A stretch of DNA of 64,000 nucleotides from Cloacimonetes bacterium UBA5614 (GTDB taxonomy: Bacteria > Cloacimonadota > Cloacimonadia > Cloacimonadales > Cloacimonadaceae), in contig DIKQ01000011.1 of the NCBI GenBank assembly GCA_002424605.1, forward strand, positions 77,322 through 141,321, read 5' to 3'. Below the pieces are notes generated by a model. The model was not told where the DNA came from and did no database searches. It saw nothing but the letters and a program-made list of their open reading frames with translations. Shown here in pieces: positions 1 through 7,942 of this stretch. Positions within the stretch are counted from its first letter, which is position 1. Every line of letters begins with the position of its first letter. A program made the position numbers and the translations under genes.

Positions 1-2
1 AA

Positions 3-1076
3 TACACAGTATCCATATGCGAAGAACTGAGCAAGCAATGTAAACTGGAAATCCTGATACATCCCAGTGATTTGCAGATATTCCCCGTACGCAACGGCAA
101 TATAAAATTCAGACTAATTCCAGAGACCCTGAAGAGACCGCTTATATCAATGTTGTGGCATTTATATGTGTTGCCTTTTCTGCTCAAAGCCGGCAATTAT
201 GATGTTGTATTGCTGCCAACCGGTAACCGCAGGCTTATGAGTCATTATCCGGCTAATTGTGTGGTAACATTTCACGACCTGGCTCAATACTATATTCCCG
301 ATAAGTATGACAGGCTTAGGATGGCCTATGTTAAATACATAATACCTCATTACCTTCGGAATGCTCCAGTCGTGATGGCTATAAGCGAAAACACCAAGAA
401 TGATCTGATCAAACACTATAACCTGCCATTAAGCAAAATCACTGTAAACTATAACGGATGTAATCCGGAAAGGCTTAGGACCGAATTATCAGAACAGGAA
501 TTCAGGGGAAAATATAAAATACGAAAGAAATACATATACTATAATTCCAGGATTGAGCACCCATTGAAAAACCATCTGCATCTTATCCGTGCTTATGAGC
601 TTTTGCCGGACGAAATCAGGAACCAGTTTGATTTAGTTTTTACCGGAATAGAATGGCATGGTTCAGATATTATCCATCAATACCTGGAAGAATCACCGGT
701 GAAAGACAACGTTCATTTCATGGGTTATCATGATTATCCTGAAATCGGCGCTTTCTACAGGTTTGCATTTCTTTACGTATTCCCTTCCCTATATGAGGGA
801 TTTGGGATTCCAATGCTTGAGGCGATGGCTTCCAGCGTTCCGGTTATTTGTTCCAACAGGTCATCATTGCCTGAAATTGGAGGCGACGCCATTCTAACAT
901 TTGACCCCGAAATGCATGCCGACATAGCAGCAAAAATAATTCAGGTGATTGACAGCGAAGATTTGAGAAACAGAATGATAGAAAAGGGCCTGGCAAGAGT
1001 AAGGCTCTTTAGCTGGAAACGCCACGTTGGGATAATAATGGAATTGGGAGACATAAAGAATAAAACGCAGCATTGA
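3..1076 (+). CDS. Glycosyltransferase family 4 (5' end outside window)
   Basis: Retaining GT-B glycosyltransferase of the group 1 (GT4) type, expected to transfer a sugar from a nucleotide-sugar during surface polysaccharide or glycolipid assembly at the inner face of the cytoplasmic membrane. The C-terminal donor-binding half is clear: YEGFGIPMLEAMAS gives the E-x7-E signature, preceded by a long Rossmann-like half. The reading frame is open to the left edge (YTVSICEELSKQ before the first possible TTG start at 72), and that segment looks like the usual N-terminal helix of GT4 enzymes, so the true start lies outside the window. It is visibly more AT-rich than purE and the genes that follow, which may reflect a transferred glycan locus to the left. 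The sugar and acceptor cannot be told from sequence. Confidence 0.9.
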   Translation, partial: YTVSICEELSKQCKLEILIHPSDLQIFPVRNGNIKFRLIPETLKRPLISMLWHLYVLPFLLKAGNYDVVLLPTGNRRLMSHYPANCVVTFHDLAQYYIPDKYDRLRMAYVKYIIPHYLRNAPVVMAISENTKNDLIKHYNLPLSKITVNYNGCNPERLRTELSEQEFRGKYKIRKKYIYYNSRIEHPLKNHLHLIRAYELLPDEIRNQFDLVFTGIEWHGSDIIHQYLEESPVKDNVHFMGYHDYPEIGAFYRFAFLYVFPSLYEGFGIPMLEAMASSVPVICSNRSSLPEIGGDAILTFDPEMHADIAAKIIQVIDSEDLRNRMIEKGLARVRLFSWKRHVGIIMELGDIKNKTQH

Positions 1077-1156
1077 CTCCACTCTAATCATTACAAATCT
1101 ATGGAGAGAATATTAAGCAAATGTATGGAATGTGAAGCATTGTTAGGTAAACATAG

Positions 1157-1170
1157 GTTTCACGTGAAAC
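1157..1170. promoter_or_regulatory. parS: parS-like centromere site
   Basis: A perfect 14-bp palindrome, GTTTCACGTGAAAC, lies in the gap between the glycosyltransferase and purE. It equals the invariant core of the bacterial parS site bound by ParB/Spo0J (consensus TGTTTCACGTGAAACA); only the two outermost bases differ (G at 1156 and G at 1171). No second copy was noticed in the window. parS sites usually cluster around oriC, so this hints at an origin-proximal location, although parA/parB and dnaA are not visible here. Confidence 0.8.
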
Positions 1171-1235
1171 GTTACCATCTGCTAAAAACAGCAGCTATTT
1201 TTGTCAAACGGTAAGCATGGGTTAATACAACTAAA

Positions 1236-1694
1236 TCAGCTTTCTGCCATCTTTTTGCGTTGCTGCAGCAAGTTTTCTTTTACCACGCTGTCTTTAAGGG
1301 CAATAATCTGTGCAGCCAAAATTGCAGCGTTTTTTACCCCGTTTATCGCCACGGTTGCAACCGGAATACCAGGAGGCATCTGGACAATCGAAAACAGTGC
1401 GTCCTCTCCAGAAAGAGTCGAGCCCTTGAGTGGCACGCCAATCACAGGCAATGTGGTATGTGAGGCGACAACACCGGGCAAATGAGCTGCCATGCCGGCG
1501 CAAGCTATTATCACCTGAATTCCATCCTGCTCAGCCGATTTAACGAGACCAACAGTCTTTTCGGGGTTGCGGTGAGCAGAAGAGACGTAAAAATCGGAGT
1601 GGATGCCCAGTTCCATTAAATAATCCTGTATGGGCTGGCAGGTATCCAAGTCTGATTTACTGCCTATTAATATTCTGACTTTAGGCTTATCCAT
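1236..1694 (-). CDS. purE: N5-carboxyaminoimidazole ribonucleotide mutase PurE
   Basis: Converts N5-CAIR to CAIR in de novo purine synthesis in the cytosol. The 152-residue product has the normal length for bacterial class I PurE. The substrate loop GSKSDLD (residues 11-17), the SSAHRNP loop with the catalytic histidine at about residue 41, and the glycine-rich ACAGMAAHLPGV segment are intact. It follows the EIIA-like gene by 55 bp on the same strand, so co-transcription is possible, but no purK or other pur gene is adjacent. A weak hairpin (CTGCT/AGCAG followed by a short T run) around 1183-1203 lies between this gene and the glycosyltransferase. Confidence 0.96.
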   Translation of the reverse strand: MDKPKVRILIGSKSDLDTCQPIQDYLMELGIHSDFYVSSAHRNPEKTVGLVKSAEQDGIQVIIACAGMAAHLPGVVASHTTLPVIGVPLKGSTLSGEDALFSIVQMPPGIPVATVAINGVKNAAILAAQIIALKDSVVKENLLQQRKKMAES

Positions 1695-1749
1695 CTGTAA
1701 TCCTTTATTAATCTTACTTCTTATCTTGTATTATGTATATAGTATAAAA

Positions 1750-2427
1750 CTACTTAGAACCGTTTTCCTTGGGAAGTGAAGTCAGGATTGAATGTATATC
1801 AGTCACTGCCTTGGCGTTAAGCAGTTCACTCAAAACATTTGGATTCATCAGCAATTTGGAAATGTAGGAAAGTGAGAACAGGTGTTGCTTGTCATTATGC
1901 AAAAGCAACATAAAGAAGATATTTACCGGCTTGTTGTCCGGGGCATCAAAATCTACTCCTTCAACAGAGCGTCCGAATAAAATGCTGGGTGACTTTATCT
2001 TGGAAGGGTGCAGATGCCGTGGGTGCAACAGCGCGACTCCGTTGCCAATAGCAGTAGAAATCAGCTCTTCTCTGGCAACCACAACTTCATAAAGCCATCT
2101 GGCGTCCCTTACCAGCTTCAGATCCTTAGCCTTTTCACTTAGGATACGAATGGCTTCATACTTGTTTTCGGCGTGAAAATCAAGATAGATGTTCTCAGGT
2201 CTCATGTATTCTTCAAAGTGGCAGATAACGCGTTTGAGGGCAAGAATTTTTTCCTCGCCTTCAGTCAGGTTCTCCATCCATTCATGCATAGATTCAGCAT
2301 CTACTTTTATGGTTTTACCAACAAGCTTGCTTTCAAATACATTACTGTTAATCATCTCCTGGATTACGCGTTCCGAAACCTTCAGCATTTTTGCGGCTTC
2401 GGCCTTACTAAGCAGCTTTTTAGGCAT
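1750..2427 (-). CDS. HTH-PTS EIIA (PtsN-like) fusion, putative regulator
   Basis: A two-part protein of 225 residues. Residues about 3-52 resemble an excisionase/MerR-type helix-turn-helix (LLSKAEAAKMLKVSERVIQEMI), and residues about 75-220 form a type-2 PTS EIIA domain of the PtsN/fructose class, with a histidine (H135 in GVALLHPRH) at the position of the phosphorylated residue. The start is the ATG at 2427, which has a GGGAG ribosome site 7 nt upstream; an upstream in-frame extension has no such site. No EIIB, EIIC, HPr or EI gene is nearby, so sugar import is unlikely. A phosphorylation-responsive DNA-binding or regulatory role is inferred. It is divergent from lptE and 55 bp upstream of purE. 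Confidence 0.82.
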   Translation of the reverse strand: MPKKLLSKAEAAKMLKVSERVIQEMINSNVFESKLVGKTIKVDAESMHEWMENLTEGEEKILALKRVICHFEEYMRPENIYLDFHAENKYEAIRILSEKAKDLKLVRDARWLYEVVVAREELISTAIGNGVALLHPRHLHPSKIKSPSILFGRSVEGVDFDAPDNKPVNIFFMLLLHNDKQHLFSLSYISKLLMNPNVLSELLNAKAVTDIHSILTSLPKENGSK

Positions 2428-2537
2428 GACAAAACTCCCGTTTAAGTATTTGTTATTAAATAAGTTAAATGCAACAGACAATATATATGTCCGTTTTTGT
2501 CTTGACAAAGTTTCTTAATTTTTACAGCTATGGATGT

Positions 2538-3038
2538 ATGGTCAAGAAAATTATTACTTTCATCCTGATAATCTTTGTTGCAGCGGGTTGCAGCTACTCT
2601 GTATACAGCAATGCGTATCCTCATTTGAAGAGGATCCAGATACTTGCATTTGATAACAGAAGCAGTGAGTTTACGCTGGGGGACATTGTATTTAACAACT
2701 TATCTGACGCCTTCAGGGAAGATGGCAGGCTGAGACTTGTTACACAGCAGCCGGACAGCCAATTGGAAGGCTCAATATTGTCTTTTAGCGAAAAGATATA
2801 TTCCTATGATGCTGCCAACAACGTGCAGGATTACATGGTTGCCATATCTTTCAGTGTTATTTTTACGGATGTTATAAACAATACGGTTTTATACGAGACC
2901 AAAAGCCTTACATTATCCGAGATTTATGCTGTATCGGATGAGAGCACCAGCCGGTTTAAAACCAAGGAAGAGGCAATAGACGAGATTTGTGCTAAGCTGC
3001 ACAGGACAATCATGCAAAACACGCTGGAGTCCTGGTGA
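2538..3038 (+). CDS. lptE: LptE-like outer-membrane lipoprotein
   Basis: Probable LPS-assembly lipoprotein, the plug and partner of LptD at the outer membrane. The 166-residue product starts with a lipoprotein signal peptide ending VAAGC (lipidated Cys at about residue 18), followed by a region with the LptE pattern of a small alpha/beta fold (YPHLKRIQILAFDNRSSE, LEGSILSFSEKIYSY). The ATG at 2538 is chosen because it puts the signal peptide at the N terminus; the ribosome site is weak. Its stop overlaps the start of the pseudouridine synthase (GTGA), so the two are translationally coupled. LptE sequences diverge strongly, so the family call rests on pattern and size. Confidence 0.75.
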   Translation: MVKKIITFILIIFVAAGCSYSVYSNAYPHLKRIQILAFDNRSSEFTLGDIVFNNLSDAFREDGRLRLVTQQPDSQLEGSILSFSEKIYSYDAANNVQDYMVAISFSVIFTDVINNTVLYETKSLTLSEIYAVSDESTSRFKTKEEAIDEICAKLHRTIMQNTLESW

Positions 3039-3769
3039 AAACTGTCAGGTTAAACAAATTTCTGGCAGAATCAGGTCTGGGTTCCAGGAGAAAGGTGGAA
3101 GAACTGATTATCCAGGGCAAGGTGAAGCTCAACGGTGAGAAGGTTGTTGACCTCGGCACGCAGGTAAATCCCCACAAGGATAAGATAGAAGTCAGCGGAA
3201 AGCAGGTCAAGCCCGAGAGCAAAAAGTATTACATCCTCATCAATAAACCCAAGAATTACGTTGTAACCAAAAAAGACGAATTTGACCGCAAGACCATATA
3301 CAAATTACTGCCGGATTTCGCGCAGAACTGCGTTTCAGCCGGCCGTCTGGACCTTGATTCCGAGGGACTGATTCTGATTACCAATGATGGGGACGTGGTT
3401 CAGGCGTTGACACATCCGACCAAAAAGATTGAGAAAGTTTACAGGGTGGAAGTTGACCAGCCGTTGTATAAGAAGCAGCTGGAAGACCTGCGCAGGGGAG
3501 TGGTGATTGAAGGTTACAGGACCAGGCCTGCCGGGGTGTTTGTCCGCAGCAACCGTGAGAATAACGTGGTGCTCAAAATGGTCATCACCGAGGGCAAAAA
3601 AAGACAGATAAGGTTGATGCTGGAAGCTGTCGGCAGAAACGTTACTGCCCTTAAACGCGTACAAATAGGAGAGATTGAGCTTGGAAAGCTGCCTGCCGGA
3701 ATGTGGCGGCTGTGTTCCAGAGAGGAAGTGCGCTATCTGCTGAATCTGAAACAACGGAGTGAGAAATGA
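3035..3769 (+). CDS. rluB: rRNA large-subunit pseudouridine synthase (RluB/RsuA family)
   Basis: Isomerises a specific uridine to pseudouridine in ribosomal RNA. An N-terminal S4 RNA-binding domain (residues about 4-60, RLNKFLAESGLGSRRKVEEL) precedes the RsuA-type catalytic domain with the motif GRLDLDSEGL (catalytic Asp at about residue 106). The 244-residue length fits RluB or RsuA without the long charged tail of enterobacterial RluB. It starts at GTG 3035 inside the lptE stop (4-nt overlap) and ends in an ATGA overlap with the next gene, so translational coupling runs through lptE, this gene and the YchF-like gene. Assignment to RluB and not RluE/RluF/RsuA is by resemblance only. Confidence 0.93.
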   Translation: MKTVRLNKFLAESGLGSRRKVEELIIQGKVKLNGEKVVDLGTQVNPHKDKIEVSGKQVKPESKKYYILINKPKNYVVTKKDEFDRKTIYKLLPDFAQNCVSAGRLDLDSEGLILITNDGDVVQALTHPTKKIEKVYRVEVDQPLYKKQLEDLRRGVVIEGYRTRPAGVFVRSNRENNVVLKMVITEGKKRQIRLMLEAVGRNVTALKRVQIGEIELGKLPAGMWRLCSREEVRYLLNLKQRSEK

Positions 3770-4845
3770 AAATAGGACTGATAGGCTTTCCCAAATCAGG
3801 GAAGACAACCATATACAATGCCCTTACCGGTAATACCGGAGCCACGGACAAATACATCCAGGCTCATCACGAAGCCCATATCGGTGTCGTGCAGGTATTG
3901 GATGAACGCGTCACACGCCTCAGCGAGATATACAAACCCAAAAAGACCATCTACGCCCATCTGGAATACTACGATTTCCCCGCTCTGTTTGCTGAGCACA
4001 ATGAAGACCTCAATGCCAACGTCCTGCTCTCCGAGATCAAGACCATGGAAGGTTTTGCCCTGGTGCTGAGAAGCTTTAACGACAGCGAACTGGACGAGCT
4101 CCACGGCAAGGCAGACCCGCTGAAGGATATCCAGAGGTTTGAGGATGAAATGATTCTGCAGGACATGGTAATCGCCGAAAAGCGTCTGGAAAAGATTGAA
4201 CTCAGCTATAAACGTGGCATCAAGACCCCCGCTCTGCAACTGGAGGAAAAAATCCTGCACCACCTTATCAAGGGCTTGCAGGACGGACTTCCCATCCGCA
4301 GGATAGAGCTGGCTCCCGAAGAGGAAAAAGCTGTACGCGGATTCCAGTTTATGTCCCAGAAACCTTTACTTGCCCTGCTTAATTGCTCGGAAGACAACTT
4401 CCAGGCGGTTGATGCCACGCTTGCCCAGTTAAAGGAAAAGGGTTATCTGGCTGAAGCTATTGCCGGCAAGTTTGAAGAAGAGCTCTCAGGTATGGAGCCA
4501 GAGGATGCTGCAGCTTTTATGGAAGACATGGGCATCAGCGAATCCGTGCGTGACAGGCTTACTCATCTCTGTTACGAACTGATGGGATATCTCAGTTTCT
4601 TCACCGTAGGTGAGGACGAAGTGCGCGCCTGGACGATAGAGAAAGGCGACAATGCCGTTACGGCGGCAGGCAAGATACATTCAGACCTGGCGCGTGGATT
4701 TATCAGGGCGGAGTGTTTCCAATATACTGACCTGATTGCCCACGGTTCGGAAAAAGCGCTGAAGGAAAAGGGCCTGTTCAAGCTGGAAGGCAAGGAATAC
4801 CCCGTCAAAGACGGCGATATCCTCTCCATCAGGTTCAACGTTTAA
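3766..4845 (+). CDS. Divergent YchF/OLA1-like P-loop NTPase with TGS domain
   Basis: The 359-residue protein has the layout of the ribosome-associated ATPase YchF: P-loop GFPKSGKTT (residues 7-15), helical insertion, an NxxE-like motif (LLNCSED) in place of NKxD, and a C-terminal TGS (DUF933) domain with FFTVGEDEVRAWTI and a final FNV. The G3/switch II motif of YchF (DIAGLVKGAS) is replaced by YYDFPALFAEHN, so the DxxG glycine is missing, and the P-loop differs from the usual GLPNVGKST. It is therefore probably a YchF paralogue, with nucleotide binding likely and hydrolysis uncertain. The start overlaps the preceding stop (ATGA). Confidence 0.8.
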   Translation: MKIGLIGFPKSGKTTIYNALTGNTGATDKYIQAHHEAHIGVVQVLDERVTRLSEIYKPKKTIYAHLEYYDFPALFAEHNEDLNANVLLSEIKTMEGFALVLRSFNDSELDELHGKADPLKDIQRFEDEMILQDMVIAEKRLEKIELSYKRGIKTPALQLEEKILHHLIKGLQDGLPIRRIELAPEEEKAVRGFQFMSQKPLLALLNCSEDNFQAVDATLAQLKEKGYLAEAIAGKFEEELSGMEPEDAAAFMEDMGISESVRDRLTHLCYELMGYLSFFTVGEDEVRAWTIEKGDNAVTAAGKIHSDLARGFIRAECFQYTDLIAHGSEKALKEKGLFKLEGKEYPVKDGDILSIRFNV

Positions 4846-4867
4846 TCATCATCAACGGCGATAAAAA

Positions 4868-7141
4868 ATGGCTGAAACCAAATCAAAAAGCAGGAAAAAG
4901 AAGAGCAGGGTCAGGCCTGACGCTCCCTTGTGGCGCATCAAGCTGGTCTGGGGCATTATTGCCCTGTTTGCTGTACTGGGGATAATCTCAGTTTTTCCCA
5001 GCAACCATAGTTTACAGGAGGATTTTACACTGCTCAGCGAAAGCAGGAATATTTTCTCCGGTATATTCGGCAGCAATGCCATCAGTTTTGAAAATCCAGC
5101 CGGAGTATTCGGAGTGCTGACCGGAAACCTGCTTGTCCTTCTGTTCGGATGGGTTTTTTCCCTGGTTGCCATGCTTATCCTGCTGATAGTATCTCTGCAT
5201 GGTTTTGTTTACACAGAGCAGTTTGAAACGCGTATCCGCGGTTTCCTGCTTATTTCCATAGCTTTTTGCGTCCAGATGCTCATTATCAGCAGCAGACAGT
5301 TTTATGAGTTTGGGGTGGGCTGGCTGCCCTGGGGTGTCTGGTTTTTACTCAAATCAATTTTCAGCCGGGTGGGGGGACTGATTATCGTTATCGGCGCTTC
5401 TGTGCTCGGTTTCATCCTGGTTTTCGGTTACGAGGCTATCAGACAGAAGCTTGCCGAGGGATGGGAGGCATATCTCCGCTGGAGAGAAGTGAAGCAGATG
5501 GAAAAACCTTCTGACCAGTCATTTACCCTGCAGAATCCTGACGGACCCTCCATCACCGATCATGTGCTTGCCCGCCAGAAAGACGAGGAAATCAAGGATA
5601 AGCCACAGCCGGAACAGCCCAAGCAACCGATTGTCCTGCCTCCCAAAAAAGAATCCCGCGTATTTCCCCAGCCCTCCGAAAATGATGAGGATGATGACAG
5701 GGAATATATCATGCCATCCATAGCCGACTTTCTGGAAAGCCCCGTCAAGCTCTCCCAGCGTGACAGGCAGGAAATCGAGAACCAGATAAAGAACACCAGC
5801 AAAATCCTGATGGAAAAGCTGGCGGAATTTGGCATTGAGGCGGAAGTTATCAATGTAAACATCGGTCCCATCATCACCCAGTATGAGATACGTCCTGCCC
5901 CCGGCGTCAAGGTCAGCAAATTTGCCTCTCTGGCAGATGACCTGGCTCTTGCCATCAAGGCAAAGTCCATCCGCGTGCAAGCGCCCATCCCCGGCAAGGG
6001 ACTGATAGGCATTGAGATACCCAATCTTACCAGGGATACCATTTATCTGCGCGATATCCTTCTATCCAAGGAAATGGATGCTTTCGAAACCAAGCTTGCC
6101 TTCGGCCTTGGAAAGGAAATCTCCGGCAGGCCTGTGGTGACAGACCTCACCCGCATGCCCCACCTGCTGATTGCAGGAGCCACAGGCAGCGGTAAAAGCG
6201 TCTGCATCAATACCATCATCATGAGTCTGCTGATGCGTACCCGTCCTGATGAACTGCGTATGGTGCTGATTGACCCCAAACGCGTGGAACTTGCCGGCTA
6301 CAACGACCTGCCCCATCTCATCGGCTCTGTGGTCACGGACAGTGAAACAGCCCTGGAAACCATGTACTGGGCGGTCAAGGAAATGGAACGCCGCTATGAA
6401 TTGCTGCAGGAAGTGAAAGCCCGCGATATCATCTCTTTCAATGAAAAAGCCGTGGAAACAGAAGAATTTAACAAACTGCCCTATATAGTCATTATAGTGG
6501 ACGAATTTGCCGACCTCATCATGACCTCAGGCAAGGACATCGAACTGCCCATCACCCGTCTGGCGCAGATGGCGCGCGCTGTGGGCATGCACCTGATTCT
6601 CGCCACCCAGCGTCCTTCCATCAAGGTTATCACCGGCATCATCAAAGCCAATTTCCCTGCCCGCATCGCCTTCCAGGTATCCTCCAAGGTGGATTCCCGC
6701 GTCATCCTGGATATGATAGGCGCTGAACGCCTGCTGGGACAAGGCGACATGCTCTTCATGCCTCCGGGCAAGGCATTGGCGGAACGCATTCACGGCGCTT
6801 TTGTCAGTGACCACGAGATTGAGCGCGTCTGCGCTTACCTGCGGCTGCAGCCCAAACCTAAGGAAGAAATCAGGATAGTCAGCCCCGACCGCAGCGAAAT
6901 GGACTTTATGGACTATGATGACGAGCTTTTCCCCGAAGCTGCCAAGCTGGTGGTTTCCGCCAATATGGCATCGGTTTCCATGCTCCAGCGCCATTTCAAG
7001 ATTGGCTATGCCCGTGCCGGACGGCTGATTGACATGCTGGAAAAAGCCCACATTGTGGGACCGCACCTCGGCAGCAAATCCCGCGATGTGCTCGCTACCA
7101 TGAACGACCTCAAGATGTATGGAATCTCAGATGAAAATTAG
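4868..7141 (+). CDS. ftsK: DNA translocase FtsK/SpoIIIE
   Basis: Septal DNA pump that clears chromosome termini during division. The N terminus holds about four membrane segments (residues 20-200), followed by an acidic/proline-rich linker (200-290), the FtsK alpha/beta motor with Walker A AGATGSGKS (residues about 437-445) and Walker B VIIVDEFADL, and a C-terminal winged-helix gamma domain (VSMLQRHFKIGYARAGRLIDMLE) that reads KOPS-type polarity sequences. At 757 residues it is near the usual SpoIIIE length. The start is the ATG at 4868, 22 nt after the YchF-like gene. The 3' end overlaps lolA by 11 nt. Confidence 0.97.
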   Translation: MAETKSKSRKKKSRVRPDAPLWRIKLVWGIIALFAVLGIISVFPSNHSLQEDFTLLSESRNIFSGIFGSNAISFENPAGVFGVLTGNLLVLLFGWVFSLVAMLILLIVSLHGFVYTEQFETRIRGFLLISIAFCVQMLIISSRQFYEFGVGWLPWGVWFLLKSIFSRVGGLIIVIGASVLGFILVFGYEAIRQKLAEGWEAYLRWREVKQMEKPSDQSFTLQNPDGPSITDHVLARQKDEEIKDKPQPEQPKQPIVLPPKKESRVFPQPSENDEDDDREYIMPSIADFLESPVKLSQRDRQEIENQIKNTSKILMEKLAEFGIEAEVINVNIGPIITQYEIRPAPGVKVSKFASLADDLALAIKAKSIRVQAPIPGKGLIGIEIPNLTRDTIYLRDILLSKEMDAFETKLAFGLGKEISGRPVVTDLTRMPHLLIAGATGSGKSVCINTIIMSLLMRTRPDELRMVLIDPKRVELAGYNDLPHLIGSVVTDSETALETMYWAVKEMERRYELLQEVKARDIISFNEKAVETEEFNKLPYIVIIVDEFADLIMTSGKDIELPITRLAQMARAVGMHLILATQRPSIKVITGIIKANFPARIAFQVSSKVDSRVILDMIGAERLLGQGDMLFMPPGKALAERIHGAFVSDHEIERVCAYLRLQPKPKEEIRIVSPDRSEMDFMDYDDELFPEAAKLVVSANMASVSMLQRHFKIGYARAGRLIDMLEKAHIVGPHLGSKSRDVLATMNDLKMYGISDEN

Positions 7142-7769
7142 ATATATGCTCTCTCTGGCTGCTTTGCTGCTGGCAATCTCATTCCTGCCTGCCGAAAACG
7201 AAGACCTGCTCTGGAGGGACCACGCCTATGCCAGCATGCAAAAAGCTTATTCCGGAATCTCCACCTGGCAGGCTGGTGTCACCCAGACCAACTATTTTGC
7301 CTCAGCCAAAACCACCCTCAAATCGCAGGGAAACTGCTATTTTAAGAAGGATAATTTTGCCATCCACTACACCAAGCCATCCGTGCAGGCAATCATCGTT
7401 TCCGGAGGCAGGGTGACGGTTTATGACCAGGCATCCAAGACTGTCCTCACCTCCGCCTTGTCATCCTCCATCCAGTCCCTGAACCCCGTGGAAATCATCC
7501 GTTCTTACTGGCAGAAGTCAGACTGGCGCTTGCTCGACAGCCGCAAGAATGTGACTCATATCATGCTTTATCCCAAGGGGGACAAACAGATAAAAGAGAT
7601 ATCATTTCTTCTGGACGAGGTCTCCTGGCTGATTACCTCCCTCACCTACAAGGACGTCCAGGGCAACACTGTTACGCTGTCTTTTGACAATATGAAAATC
7701 AACAAACCCATCCCTGCCGCGGTCTGGAAACTCAATCTGCCCAAAGATGTCCGTCACCTGGAACGCTGA
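7131..7769 (+). CDS. lolA: LolA-like periplasmic lipoprotein carrier
   Basis: Probable periplasmic chaperone that carries lipoproteins from LolCDE to the outer membrane. The 212-residue product begins with a signal peptide (MKIRYMLSLAALLLAISFLPA) and shows the LolA/LppC-type open beta-barrel pattern (YSGISTWQAGVTQTNYF, GNCYFKKDNFAIHYTKP, GRVTVYDQASKTV). The ATG at 7131 is preferred over an in-frame ATG at 7119 because the signal peptide follows directly. It overlaps the end of ftsK by 11 nt, an order (ftsK-lolA) common in other bacteria. Sequence conservation in LolA is low, so related outer-membrane carriers cannot be excluded. Confidence 0.85.
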   Translation: MKIRYMLSLAALLLAISFLPAENEDLLWRDHAYASMQKAYSGISTWQAGVTQTNYFASAKTTLKSQGNCYFKKDNFAIHYTKPSVQAIIVSGGRVTVYDQASKTVLTSALSSSIQSLNPVEIIRSYWQKSDWRLLDSRKNVTHIMLYPKGDKQIKEISFLLDEVSWLITSLTYKDVQGNTVTLSFDNMKINKPIPAAVWKLNLPKDVRHLER

Positions 7770-7844
7770 CAAATTCTCTTTTCTGGCTGTCTGTTAAGCA
7801 CTTAAAACTTATTTTAGGAATACGGATTGCATATTATGAAGTTA

Positions 7845-7927
7845 TTCCTTCCCTGCTTGATACGAGGGGGTATCGAGGATAATCTCCTCGTTGTCTTCCC
7901 GATAACCTCCCGCATCAAGCAAGGAAG
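7845..7927. repeat. Intergenic palindromic element, 11-nt-unit family, copy 1
   Basis: Imperfect palindrome between lolA and manC. The outer arms are CCTTCCCTGCTTGATACGAG on the left and, read from the right end on the other strand, CTTCCTTGCTTGATGCGG. Each arm is a run of 11-nt units of the NANCGNGG type (ATACGAGGGGG, TATCGAGGATA on the left; ATGCGGGAGGT, TATCGGGAAGA, CAACGAGGAGA on the right). There is no T tract, so it is not an ordinary intrinsic terminator. Confidence 0.85.
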
Positions 7928-7942
7928 AAAAATGGAGCGAAG

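Noticed and set aside
1183..1203. Terminator between the glycosyltransferase and purE
   Set aside because: A 5-bp stem with a short T run is too weak to list as a separate feature.
2502..2534. TTGACA upstream of lptE as a promoter
   Set aside because: The only -10-like sequence (TATGGA) is 21 bp away and would leave no leader before the ATG at 2538.
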